From a virus, in the IMG/VR virus record IMGVR_UViG_3300022926_000003, positions 1 to 64,000 of that record: DNA of 64,000 nt; one strand, written 5' to 3'. Every line of letters starts with the position of its first letter. Positions within the stretch are counted from its first letter, which is position 1. Below the pieces are notes generated by a model. It did no database searches. It saw only the letters and a list, made by a program, of their open reading frames with translations, and was not told the DNA's origin. Shown piece by piece: positions 17,834 through 25,155 of this stretch. The translations under genes were made by a program, and so were the position numbers.

Positions 17834-19543
17834 ATGGACGGAAATTTAGTAGCAGATACAACAAATTGGGTTGCAGGAAAGGATTACCCTGAATGGATGG
17901 ATGAAGTAGGCGTAGCAACTATATCTAAAGGGTATTTATTACCGGATGAAACACCAAAGAAAGCCTACAGAAGAGTTGCGAAAGCGATCGCAGAACGTAT
18001 TAATAGACCAGATCTGGAAAATAAGTTCTACAGATATATTTGGAACGGTTGGATTGGCCTTGCTTCTCCCGTGTTATCTAACACTGGGACCGATAGGGGT
18101 CTTCCCATCAGCTGTTTTGGTATTGATACACCTGATAGCGTTAGGGGAATTGGATTAACAAATGCTGAACTTATGAAACTTACCGCTTTAGGTGGTGGTG
18201 TAGGTATTAGTGTTTCTAGAATTCGCCCTAGAGGAACTACAATTACAGGTAATGGTAAAAGTGAAGGTGTAGTACCATGGTGTAAAATCTACGACTCAGC
18301 TATCATAGCAACTAACCAAGGTTCAGTTCGTAGAGGTGCTGCTTCTGTAAACTTAGATATCAATCACCTTGATATTGATGAGTTTATGCAGATTCGTAGA
18401 CCTAAAGGTGATCCTAATAGACAGTGTCTTAATCTACACCAATGTGTTGTAGTAGATGATACTTTTATGAGACGTCTACAAGATAGGGACAGCAATGCTA
18501 TGAAACTTTGGCTTGAGATACTTAAAACACGTGTAGAAACAGGTGAACCATATATTATGTTTAAGGATAATGTTAATAAAAACAACCCTTTAGCATATGC
18601 TATGAATAACCTTGATGTCAGTATGACTAATATTTGTACTGAGATTACACTCCACACAGATGAAGAGCATAGTTTTATTTGCTGTTTAAGCTCTTTAAAC
18701 CTCGCAAAATACGATGAGTGGAAAGATACTGATGTAGTAGAAACATCTATTCGCTTTTTAGATGGTGTAATGCAAGAGTTTATTGATAAAAGTGCAGGTA
18801 AAGAATCACTTATTCGTACTTGGAGACACGCTAAAAAAGGTAGAGCATTAGGATTAGGTGTAATGGGTTGGCACTCATTCCTTCAACAAAAAGGATTGCC
18901 ATTTAATTCTATTGCTTCAACAGCCTGGACCCATACTATTTTTAGTGATATTAGAAGTAAAGCAGAAGCTACTTCAAGACAACTTGCTGAAGAATATGGT
19001 GAACCTACTTGGTGTAAGGGTACAGGTATGAGAAATACCCACTTACTTGCTATTGCACCTACAGTCTCAAATTCTCGCCTAAACAATTGTTCAGCAGGTA
19101 TTGAGCCCATCCCAGCTAATATCTACACTTTTAATGGTGCTAAAGGAACATTTATTGTTAAAAATAAAGAATTGGAATGTTTATTAGAAGGTAAAGGACA
19201 CAACACAGATAAAGTATGGGATCAAATCTTAGCAGACAATGGTTCTGTTCAAAATTTATCTGAAGATATATTATCACCTGACGAAAAGGAGGTATATTTA
19301 ACATTTAGTGAGGTAAATCAACTTGAATTAGTTAGGCAAGCAGCTATTAGACAAAAATATATTGATCAAACACAATCTCTAAACCTTTCATTTGACCCTA
19401 CTGATTCCCCTAAATGGATTAACCAGTGTCATATGGAGGCTTGGAAATTAGGAGTTAAAACTTTATATTATCTTCGCACAGATTCCGTGATAAAAGGAGA
19501 TTTAGGATCCCGTACTGCAGAATGCGTTTCTTGTGATGGGTGA
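17834..19543 (+). CDS. nrdA: Ribonucleotide reductase class I, large subunit
   Basis: 569 aa, shorter than the ~750 aa of T4 or E. coli NrdA because the N-terminal ATP-cone activity domain is absent. Catalytic parts are present: the active-site Cys in LPISCFG (about 98), NICTEI with the Asn/Cys/Glu triad (about 274), the partner Cys in CCLSSLNLA, and the C-terminal redox pair CVSCDG. Lack of an ATP cone implies no dATP feedback shut-off, often seen in phage enzymes. It pairs with nrdB immediately upstream. Confidence 0.92.
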   Translation: MDGNLVADTTNWVAGKDYPEWMDEVGVATISKGYLLPDETPKKAYRRVAKAIAERINRPDLENKFYRYIWNGWIGLASPVLSNTGTDRGLPISCFGIDTPDSVRGIGLTNAELMKLTALGGGVGISVSRIRPRGTTITGNGKSEGVVPWCKIYDSAIIATNQGSVRRGAASVNLDINHLDIDEFMQIRRPKGDPNRQCLNLHQCVVVDDTFMRRLQDRDSNAMKLWLEILKTRVETGEPYIMFKDNVNKNNPLAYAMNNLDVSMTNICTEITLHTDEEHSFICCLSSLNLAKYDEWKDTDVVETSIRFLDGVMQEFIDKSAGKESLIRTWRHAKKGRALGLGVMGWHSFLQQKGLPFNSIASTAWTHTIFSDIRSKAEATSRQLAEEYGEPTWCKGTGMRNTHLLAIAPTVSNSRLNNCSAGIEPIPANIYTFNGAKGTFIVKNKELECLLEGKGHNTDKVWDQILADNGSVQNLSEDILSPDEKEVYLTFSEVNQLELVRQAAIRQKYIDQTQSLNLSFDPTDSPKWINQCHMEAWKLGVKTLYYLRTDSVIKGDLGSRTAECVSCDG

Positions 19544-19553
19544 TATATTTATA
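19544..19553 (+). promoter_or_regulatory. ATATATTTATA motif upstream of the holin-like gene
   Basis: Variant of the recurring AATATTTATA motif, just after the nrdA stop and about 24 nt before the ATG at 19578. Late expression would suit a lysis gene. Confidence 0.4.
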
Positions 19554-19577
19554 CATGAATCTTAAAAACAAATTATT

Positions 19578-19763
19578 ATGAAAGACAAAGTATTAGGAAT
19601 TGTAAGACACGCTTTAACATTTGTTGGTGGTGTTTTAGTAACACAGGGTGTCCTTGATGACGCTACTTTTATGGAATTATTTGGTGCAGTAATGACACTC
19701 GTTGGTGGTGTTTGGTCTGTGATCGATAAGAACAAAGCAGAAGCTACCGAAACAGAAGCTTAA
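19578..19763 (+). CDS. Small holin-like membrane protein
   Basis: 61 aa with two hydrophobic helices, LTFVGGVLVTQGVL and LFGAVMTLVGGVWSVI, separated by a short acidic turn, and a charged C-terminal tail. The 'GGxLVxxGxL...GAVxxLVGxxWSVIDK' pattern is that of small two-TM phage holins. A strong terminator follows, then a spanin-like pair, which supports a lysis role. A non-lytic small membrane protein remains possible. Confidence 0.65.
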   Translation: MKDKVLGIVRHALTFVGGVLVTQGVLDDATFMELFGAVMTLVGGVWSVIDKNKAEATETEA

Positions 19764-19784
19764 TAAAACAAAAAAACTTAACTT

Positions 19785-19828
19785 GAGGGTCTAATCAGTT
19801 ACATAAATACTGGTTAGACCCTCTTTTT
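19785..19828 (+). terminator. Rho-independent terminator
   Basis: GAGGGTCTAA (19785-19794) pairs perfectly with TTAGACCCTC (19814-19823), followed by TTTTT. The 10-bp stem and T-tract form the best terminator in the window, separating the holin-like gene from the spanin-like genes. Confidence 0.9.
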
Positions 19829-19839
19829 CTATTAAATAA

Positions 19840-20106
19840 ATGAAGTCACCTATAACATTTGAGCAGTTTACTAAAAACCCAGTTGCAGCAATAGCATTCG
19901 CGGCTATAGGAGTAATAGGGTATTTGTATGTAGACATGATGAAAATTCATGAGGCTCAACTCGAAAATTTAGAATCTTCTTGTGTGCAAAGGATTGAGGA
20001 TCATAAAGAAAGGATTGAATCCTTAGAAGAAACTATCCTTAGGTACGAAGAAAAACTAGAAGTAATTAACGAAAAGTTATTAGAATGTTTAGACACACGA
20101 GATTAA
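19840..20106 (+). CDS. Putative inner-membrane spanin (i-spanin)
   Basis: 88 aa. One N-terminal membrane segment, AAIAFAAIGVIGYLYVDMM (about 14-32), followed by a charged, heptad-like coiled coil to the end. This is the layout of Rz-type i-spanins. A lipoprotein gene starts inside its last 22 nt in another frame, as in many i-/o-spanin pairs, and a holin-like gene lies upstream. Assignment is by architecture and context; spanin sequences are too variable for motif proof. Confidence 0.55.
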   Translation: MKSPITFEQFTKNPVAAIAFAAIGVIGYLYVDMMKIHEAQLENLESSCVQRIEDHKERIESLEETILRYEEKLEVINEKLLECLDTRD

Positions 20107-20618
20107 TACTAGCTGTACTATTAGTAGGCTGTGGGGTAGAAGCAGGAGAAGATATAAAAACCCCTGTAAAAGTAGATGTATCCCCATCAGTTGAACTTAA
20201 TGAAGATTTATTAGCAACTGTAGATGCTACTTTAGAAGTAGCAGATATAGCTCTTGATGAAATCCTTGAAGACAAAATTAAAACAAGAAACCAGATTCTC
20301 CAATTACAGTATACAGTAAACCAAGAAGAAGCCCTATTAACAAATTTATCAGGAGAATTAGGAGCTAAAGATAGTTTACTTTTTGCCTACCAAGCAAATA
20401 ATTTATTTCTTGAAGAAAAAATTCAAGAAATAGAAGACAATTTAAATCATGCTTTACATAAGTGTGGTAATGAATGTTACCCTACAATTATAAGATTAAA
20501 TCAAGAAAACCAAGATTTATTAAATTATGTAGACTCTTTACAAAATTGGGTTTTTTATTTAGATTCATTGGTAGAAACTAACAAAAAGTTAAGTAAAAAA
20601 AATACTTTTCCTCACTAA
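20085..20618 (+). CDS. Putative outer-membrane lipoprotein spanin (o-spanin)
   Basis: 177 aa. The N-terminus MFRHTRLILAVLLVGCG carries a lipobox (LVGC, Cys 16). The rest is largely alpha-helical and heptad-rich (about 55-170), apart from CGNEC. It overlaps the end of the membrane-coiled coil gene 19840. Together they could bridge the two membranes during lysis. It is longer than lambda Rz1, so a different envelope role cannot be ruled out. Confidence 0.5.
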   Translation: MFRHTRLILAVLLVGCGVEAGEDIKTPVKVDVSPSVELNEDLLATVDATLEVADIALDEILEDKIKTRNQILQLQYTVNQEEALLTNLSGELGAKDSLLFAYQANNLFLEEKIQEIEDNLNHALHKCGNECYPTIIRLNQENQDLLNYVDSLQNWVFYLDSLVETNKKLSKKNTFPH

Positions 20619-20627
20619 GTTTTAAAA

Positions 20628-20993
20628 ATGGTTTTATATTATTACAATGCTAAACTTGATAGAGTTGTTGATGGTGATACTATTGACGCCTTAGTAGATT
20701 TAGGTTTTGATACATGGAAACATGTCCGTATTAGGTTAAACGGAATAGATGCCTATGAATCTCGAACTAGGGATTTAGATGAAAAGAAAAAAGGATTAAA
20801 AGCCAAAGCAAGAGTAGAGGAACTCTTAGCTCTCACAGACGGCCAGTTTTTCCTTTACTCAAAAGGAGTAGATAAATATGGTAGATGTTTGGGTGATGTA
20901 AGAATAGAACCTAACGCTCATAATCACATTAATTTAAGTGAAAAATTATTAGCTGAAAATTTAGCAGTGCCTTATTACGGGGGTAAAAGATAA
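20628..20993 (+). CDS. Thermonuclease-like nuclease (SNase domain)
   Basis: 121 aa, a single staphylococcal-nuclease domain. 'RVVDGDTIDALVDLGF' gives the first strands with the calcium-site Asp. 'VRIRLNGIDAYESR' holds the catalytic Arg and Glu, and 'KYGRCLGDV' the second Arg. No signal peptide, so it acts in the cytoplasm or after lysis. Such nucleases could degrade host DNA for nucleotide salvage. It follows the spanin-like genes and precedes a promoter. Confidence 0.85.
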   Translation: MVLYYYNAKLDRVVDGDTIDALVDLGFDTWKHVRIRLNGIDAYESRTRDLDEKKKGLKAKARVEELLALTDGQFFLYSKGVDKYGRCLGDVRIEPNAHNHINLSEKLLAENLAVPYYGGKR

Positions 20994-20994
20994 A

Positions 20995-21026
20995 TTTGGA
21001 TCTTTAAATTTTTATTCGTATATTCA
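20995..21026 (+). promoter_or_regulatory. Bacteroidota-type promoter upstream of 21031
   Basis: TTTG (20995-20998), a 20-nt spacer, then TATATTCA (21019-21026) preceded by TTCG. This matches the Bacteroidota -33/-7 pattern and five other sites here with the same spacer. The ATG follows within 5 nt, so the transcript may be leaderless. Confidence 0.65.
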
Positions 21027-21030
21027 CCTC

Positions 21031-21540
21031 ATGCACACAATTGAGGTTATCGAAGAGCAGTTGTCGCAACTCCAAAAATTGAATTACAATCAATTCTTTT
21101 GGTGGCGTAGATGGGGCCGTAAGGGTCAGTCTTTACACAATTATGCTCCATTGATTGACAAAATTCGTAATGGTGACTACGACCCAAGTCCTTATTTGTG
21201 GCAAATCCATTATTGTCAATGGGAAATTGATCAAAAATACAAAAAATATGAAGGTGATGGTCAAGCCCAAGCTGCTGAGACCCGTCTTGATAAAAACCGT
21301 CGCCGTCGTCTTGTTGATGATCATGAAAAGTATGAAAAGGAAAATCTGACCCAATTACGTAAAGATTTTACTACCACATTTCGTATGACCAAACAAGATT
21401 TTGATCATGATGTAGTTGAGGTTGGAGGTACACTGGAGGAATTTTATAATTACTGTGAAGACAAATACGGTAAATACAATCGTCCCACTACAGCACCCCG
21501 TAGAGGTCGACCACCAAAAAATAAAGAATTATATTTTTAA
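21031..21540 (+). CDS. Hypothetical protein with C-terminal AT-hook
   Basis: 169 aa, aromatic and basic. The N-terminal half contains NQFFWWRRWGRKGQS. The C-terminus carries APRRGRPPKNKE, a canonical AT-hook core (RGRP), which binds the minor groove of AT-rich DNA. It has its own promoter and precedes the deazaguanine genes by one base. A DNA-bound role, such as recruiting or regulating the modification genes, is possible but not shown. Confidence 0.65.
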   Translation: MHTIEVIEEQLSQLQKLNYNQFFWWRRWGRKGQSLHNYAPLIDKIRNGDYDPSPYLWQIHYCQWEIDQKYKKYEGDGQAQAAETRLDKNRRRRLVDDHEKYEKENLTQLRKDFTTTFRMTKQDFDHDVVEVGGTLEEFYNYCEDKYGKYNRPTTAPRRGRPPKNKELYF

Positions 21541-22359
21541 ATGAGTATAGAAGCATCAGCAAAGGGAGCAATAGTATCACATGAGATACCTTTTACTTAC
21601 CTACAAGCTAGTCTAGAATTTAACGACTATGACTATTTACTCCCTCATTTGTATGATCAATTTGAGGAGTACAAAGAATTCTTCCAAAGAAGCAACCATG
21701 CAGGTAAGCGTCACATTATAATGGATAATTCTCTCCATGAACTTGGAGCACCTTACTCAAAAGGTAGAATGATTTCTATTATTGAGGAAATAAAACCCGA
21801 TGAATTTATAGTACCAGATGCTTGGGAAGACGCCACCCAATCAATGCGCCAAGCTAAAGAATGGAGCTTTATTGAATTACCTGAAGGAGTAAAGAAAGTT
21901 GCAGTAGTACAAGGTAAATCATTTGATGACGTAGTAAAGTGTTATCAAACATATAAGTGGTTGGGTTACACCAAAATTGCATTTTCATATGGAGCTAGCT
22001 ATTATAACGATATATTCCCACATCCTAATAAGGATATTGGGAAAGCATTGGGACGTCAATTAGTTATTAGCAAAATGATTAATATGGGTCTTATTGGAAA
22101 AAGCGATAAAATTCATCTTTTAGGTTGTTCCCTCCCACAAGAGTTTTTATATTATAAGGATGTAAAACAAATTGTAAGCATAGACACTTCAAATCCTGTA
22201 ATGGCGGCATTTGATGGTACTCTTTATAATAATTGGGGTCTAGATTCTAAACCTAAAACTAAAATAGATGAAGTAATTGATGCTAAATTTGATGAAGCCA
22301 TATATGAAGCTATACGACATAATACTACATACTTTAAATTAATTAATAATATAACATGA
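21541..22359 (+). CDS. dpdA: TGT-fold, DpdA-like 7-deazaguanine DNA transglycosylase candidate
   Basis: 272 aa. The order of conserved blocks follows tRNA-guanine transglycosylase: MDNSLHELG (61-69), VPDAWEDA (91-98), VVQGKS (122-127, compare IVQG of TGT), and LLGCSLPQEFLYYKD then IDTSNP (nucleophile-position Asp at about 215). The TGT zinc motif CxCxxC is absent, as expected for DNA-acting or phage relatives. The gene overlaps queC by ATGA. With QueC, QueD, QueE and FolE nearby, exchange of guanine in DNA for a preQ0-type base is the best inference. A tRNA-acting TGT is the alternative. Confidence 0.75.
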   Translation: MSIEASAKGAIVSHEIPFTYLQASLEFNDYDYLLPHLYDQFEEYKEFFQRSNHAGKRHIIMDNSLHELGAPYSKGRMISIIEEIKPDEFIVPDAWEDATQSMRQAKEWSFIELPEGVKKVAVVQGKSFDDVVKCYQTYKWLGYTKIAFSYGASYYNDIFPHPNKDIGKALGRQLVISKMINMGLIGKSDKIHLLGCSLPQEFLYYKDVKQIVSIDTSNPVMAAFDGTLYNNWGLDSKPKTKIDEVIDAKFDEAIYEAIRHNTTYFKLINNIT

Positions 22360-23192
22360 ATAAACAAGCAGTTTTATCTTTAAGTGGAGGAATGGACAGC
22401 TCCACAGTTTTGCTAAGACTATTAGCAGAAGGCTACGAGGTTACAGCTTTGAGTTTTGATTATGGACAAAAACATAAAGTTGAACTCTCCCGTGCTCGTG
22501 AATTAGTAAGCCACCTTAATACAGTTAGACTTGAACAATCCCCACTAGGTGAATTTAGGGAAAAATACCCAGAAATTAAATATGGAGTAATTAAACTTGA
22601 TGGTTTGGCTCCTATGCTTAATAGTGCCCTTGTAGAAGGTGGAGATGAGGTGCCTGAAGGACACTATGAACAGGAAAACATGAAGGAAACAGTTGTTCCT
22701 AATAGAAATAAAATTTTCTCATCAATAATTCAAGCGGTAGCACTATCAATAGCAAATGAAAAAGATACTGAAGTACATATTGCGATGGGTATTCACGCAG
22801 GTGATCATGCTATATACCCCGATTGTAGACAAGAGTTCAGGGACGCTGACTATGCAGCTTTCACCGAAGGTAATTGGAACGCTGGGCGCGTTACCTATCA
22901 TACCCCTTACCTCAGTGGGGATAAGTATGATATTTTGCTTGATGGAAGAAGATGCTGCGATGAATTGGGACTTGATTTCAACCGAGTTTATTCCCTTACA
23001 AATACTTCTTATAAGCCCCTTAGTTTTGGTGATAAGTGGTACAGCGACTATAAATCTGCTTCTTCGGTGGAACGTGTCGAAGCGTTTATTAAGTTGGGGA
23101 CAGAGGATCCGGTACAATATGCTGATGAGAGAGGACCCGTTACATGGAATACTGTAAAACAACATGTTGAACAAGTTTTAGCTGAAGCCTAA
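22356..23192 (+). CDS. queC: QueC-like 7-cyano-7-deazaguanine synthase
   Basis: 278 aa. Converts 7-carboxy-7-deazaguanine to preQ0 with ATP and ammonia. The PP-loop SLSGGMDSS is at 8-16, with FDYGQKHKVEL, VVPNRNKIF and GDHAIYPDCRQEF as in the family. The C-terminal zinc ribbon is altered: where bacterial QueC has TCY and CGxCxxC, this protein reads NTSYKP and GDKWYSDYKSASSVER, so all four zinc cysteines are missing. It sits between the TGT-fold gene and queD with overlaps on both sides. Confidence 0.88.
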   Translation: MNKQAVLSLSGGMDSSTVLLRLLAEGYEVTALSFDYGQKHKVELSRARELVSHLNTVRLEQSPLGEFREKYPEIKYGVIKLDGLAPMLNSALVEGGDEVPEGHYEQENMKETVVPNRNKIFSSIIQAVALSIANEKDTEVHIAMGIHAGDHAIYPDCRQEFRDADYAAFTEGNWNAGRVTYHTPYLSGDKYDILLDGRRCCDELGLDFNRVYSLTNTSYKPLSFGDKWYSDYKSASSVERVEAFIKLGTEDPVQYADERGPVTWNTVKQHVEQVLAEA

Positions 23193-23650
23193 TGTTTATA
23201 TCAACTAAAGTATTTGATGGGTTTAGCTGTGTGTTTCGTCAAGCTAAAGCAGAAGGCACACATTGTAGATTTCTCCATGGTTATGGAATCTCGTTTAAAG
23301 TATGGTTTAAAGGGGAACTAGACGAACGTAATTGGGTTTGGGATTTTGGGGGTATGAAACGTGCTAAAACCGAAATTGATGGTATGAATCCTAAAGCTTG
23401 GATGGACCATATGTTTGATCATACTATGCTTGTAGCTGAAGACGATCCATTCCTAGAATCATTTCGTAGAATGGATGAAGCAGGTGTAATTCAACTTAGA
23501 GAAATACCAGCAACTGGAGCAGAACGTTTTGCTCAGTATATTTATGAGAAACTTAACAAGTTTGTATTAGAAGAAACAGATGGACGTGTTAAGGTTATGC
23601 AAGTAGAATTTAGAGAACACGGAAAAAACACAGCAATCTATGCTGAATAA
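23192..23650 (+). CDS. queD: QueD-like 6-carboxytetrahydropterin synthase
   Basis: 152 aa. Makes 6-carboxytetrahydropterin from dihydroneopterin triphosphate, the product of FolE. The block HCRFLHGYG matches the catalytic Cys and CxxxHGH region, and MFDHTML matches the catalytic Asp/His. Two of the three usual zinc histidines are replaced: AAH becomes CVF, and HGH becomes HGY. Either zinc is bound differently or the enzyme is divergent. It starts on the last base of queC. Confidence 0.8.
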   Translation: MFISTKVFDGFSCVFRQAKAEGTHCRFLHGYGISFKVWFKGELDERNWVWDFGGMKRAKTEIDGMNPKAWMDHMFDHTMLVAEDDPFLESFRRMDEAGVIQLREIPATGAERFAQYIYEKLNKFVLEETDGRVKVMQVEFREHGKNTAIYAE

Positions 23651-23678
23651 ATAAAAGTTAATAACAAAAATCAAAATT

Positions 23679-24299
23679 ATGAAAAAAACAATTATGGCCT
23701 TTGGGTTGGCCTTAACCACCCTAGTTAGTTCTGCACAAACAACTGTTGTTGATGTTATTGTAAATAGCGAAGACCACACCTTGTTAGAAGCTGCAGTAGT
23801 AGAAGCAGGATTAGTTGAAGCTTTAAGCGACACAACAGGAACATTTACAGTATTTGCACCTACAGATAGTGCATTTATTACTTTAGCAACCTCACTCCAA
23901 CTCGAACCCACTGATCTATTAGAGTTACAAAACTTGGCAGATATTCTTACATATCATGTTGTGGGAACCACAGCTCTAAGTACTGATCTGTATGATGGTA
24001 TGGAAGTAACAGCACTAAACAATGGTACTTTAACTATTGGTGTAGATAGCACAGGAGTCACAGTTGAATATGCCATGGTCACAGTTGCTGACCTTGTCAC
24101 AGATAATGGTGTTGTTCATGTTATTGATGCTGTTCTTGTACCTAGTAGTACTAATTCAATACTAGAGCTAGAAAATAAAACCCCACAAAATAATATTTAC
24201 TATAATATTATGGGTCAAGAAATTGATAGCTACGATCAAATTCCCTTTAACTCCATTTATATTAAAAATGGTGAAAAGTTTCTAAAGATCGAAAGATAA
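23679..24299 (+). CDS. Secreted fasciclin (FAS1) protein with type IX sorting tail
   Basis: 206 aa. A signal peptide MKKTIMAFGLALTTLVSSAQ precedes one FAS1 domain (about 22-152) with the FTVFAPTDSAF box and the H2-type VVHVIDAVL ending. After a linker, the C-terminus (NIYYNIMGQEIDSYD to FLKIER) has the form of a type A T9SS sorting domain (Y-N-x-x-G-Q-E near the start, basic end). FAS1 domains mediate adhesion. It is inserted between queD and queE, splitting the modification operon. Export through the host type IX system is inferred. Confidence 0.75.
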   Translation: MKKTIMAFGLALTTLVSSAQTTVVDVIVNSEDHTLLEAAVVEAGLVEALSDTTGTFTVFAPTDSAFITLATSLQLEPTDLLELQNLADILTYHVVGTTALSTDLYDGMEVTALNNGTLTIGVDSTGVTVEYAMVTVADLVTDNGVVHVIDAVLVPSSTNSILELENKTPQNNIYYNIMGQEIDSYDQIPFNSIYIKNGEKFLKIER

Positions 24300-24300
24300 T

Positions 24301-25074
24301 ATGCTTAAAAGGATAGAAGATTACGATAAAGTATTACCTGTATTAGAGGTATATCGATGCGTGCAAAGTGAGGGCTCCCGTTTCGGGCGCCCCACTATTG
24401 CCGTTCGAACTACAGGATGTACCCACCGCTGTTGGTTTGGTGAAGGTGGGTGGTGTGATTCGTGGTATACTTCAATCCACCCTGAAAAAGGTACGTTTAC
24501 ATTTAATGACATTATCAATATTTATGATGAGAATCCTCAAGTAAAAGAGATGATGTTAACAGGGGGTTCACCAACAATGCATGCTGCCCTTGTAAATGAA
24601 CTTACCCATTTTGCCAACGAAAGAGGAATTCTCATTACAATCGAAACCGAAGGGTCTCACTTCGTGGAAACGGATTTTCCACTTGGTCTCGTATCCCTTA
24701 GCCCTAAGTTTTCTAATTCTGTCCCTCGTGTGGGTATTACTACTCCCGGTGGTAAAGTGGTTGATGAAAGGTTTGTCACTCAGCATAACAAGTTTAGACT
24801 CCATTATGAGAACATTCAGAAAATGATTGATTTTCATAGTGATTATCATTATAAACCAGTTTGGGATGGTACCGATGAGTGTTTAGCTGAAATTGAGGAA
24901 TTTAGAGTTAAAATGAATATTCCTAAAAATAAAACATTTGTTATGCCTGCAGGGGATACAAGAGAAACACTAGTTGAAATGTACCCTAAAGTATTTGAAA
25001 TGGTCGCTGAGCATGGATATAATATGACTGGTCGAGACCATATTATAGCTTATAATACAGAACGTGGAGTTTAA
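24301..25074 (+). CDS. queE: QueE-like radical SAM 7-carboxy-7-deazaguanine synthase
   Basis: 257 aa. Converts carboxytetrahydropterin to 7-carboxy-7-deazaguanine. The N-terminus has the QueE pattern VQSEGSRFGRPTIAVRTTGC. The iron-sulfur motif reads CTHRCWFGEGGWCDSW, CX3CX7C instead of the usual CX3CX2C, an insertion of five residues before the last Cys. TGGSPTMH matches the SAM-binding GGEP-like region. It is followed by a strong terminator, ending the transcription unit. Confidence 0.85.
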   Translation: MLKRIEDYDKVLPVLEVYRCVQSEGSRFGRPTIAVRTTGCTHRCWFGEGGWCDSWYTSIHPEKGTFTFNDIINIYDENPQVKEMMLTGGSPTMHAALVNELTHFANERGILITIETEGSHFVETDFPLGLVSLSPKFSNSVPRVGITTPGGKVVDERFVTQHNKFRLHYENIQKMIDFHSDYHYKPVWDGTDECLAEIEEFRVKMNIPKNKTFVMPAGDTRETLVEMYPKVFEMVAEHGYNMTGRDHIIAYNTERGV

Positions 25075-25093
25075 CGACTTACAAATTTATGCC

Positions 25094-25121
25094 AAAAAGG
25101 GCACCTTCGGGTGCCTTTTTT
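25094..25121 (+). terminator. Rho-independent terminator after queE
   Basis: AAAAAGGGCACC, loop TTCG, GGTGCCTTTTTT: an 8-bp GC stem capped by a C(TTCG)G tetraloop with an A-tract before and T-tract after. It may act on both strands. Confidence 0.92.
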
Positions 25122-25131
25122 AATATTTATA
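25122..25131 (+). promoter_or_regulatory. AATATTTATA motif upstream of the metalloprotease
   Basis: Exact 10-mer directly after the queE terminator and 24 nt before the ATG at 25156. Its position between a terminator and a new gene strongly suggests a promoter. Confidence 0.55.
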
Positions 25132-25155
25132 ACCGAAAGTTACAACCAAACCGCT

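Noticed and set aside
25111-25155. Upstream start for the metalloprotease
   Set aside because: It begins inside the queE terminator and would put 15 residues before a clean signal peptide. The ATG at 25156 is the better start.
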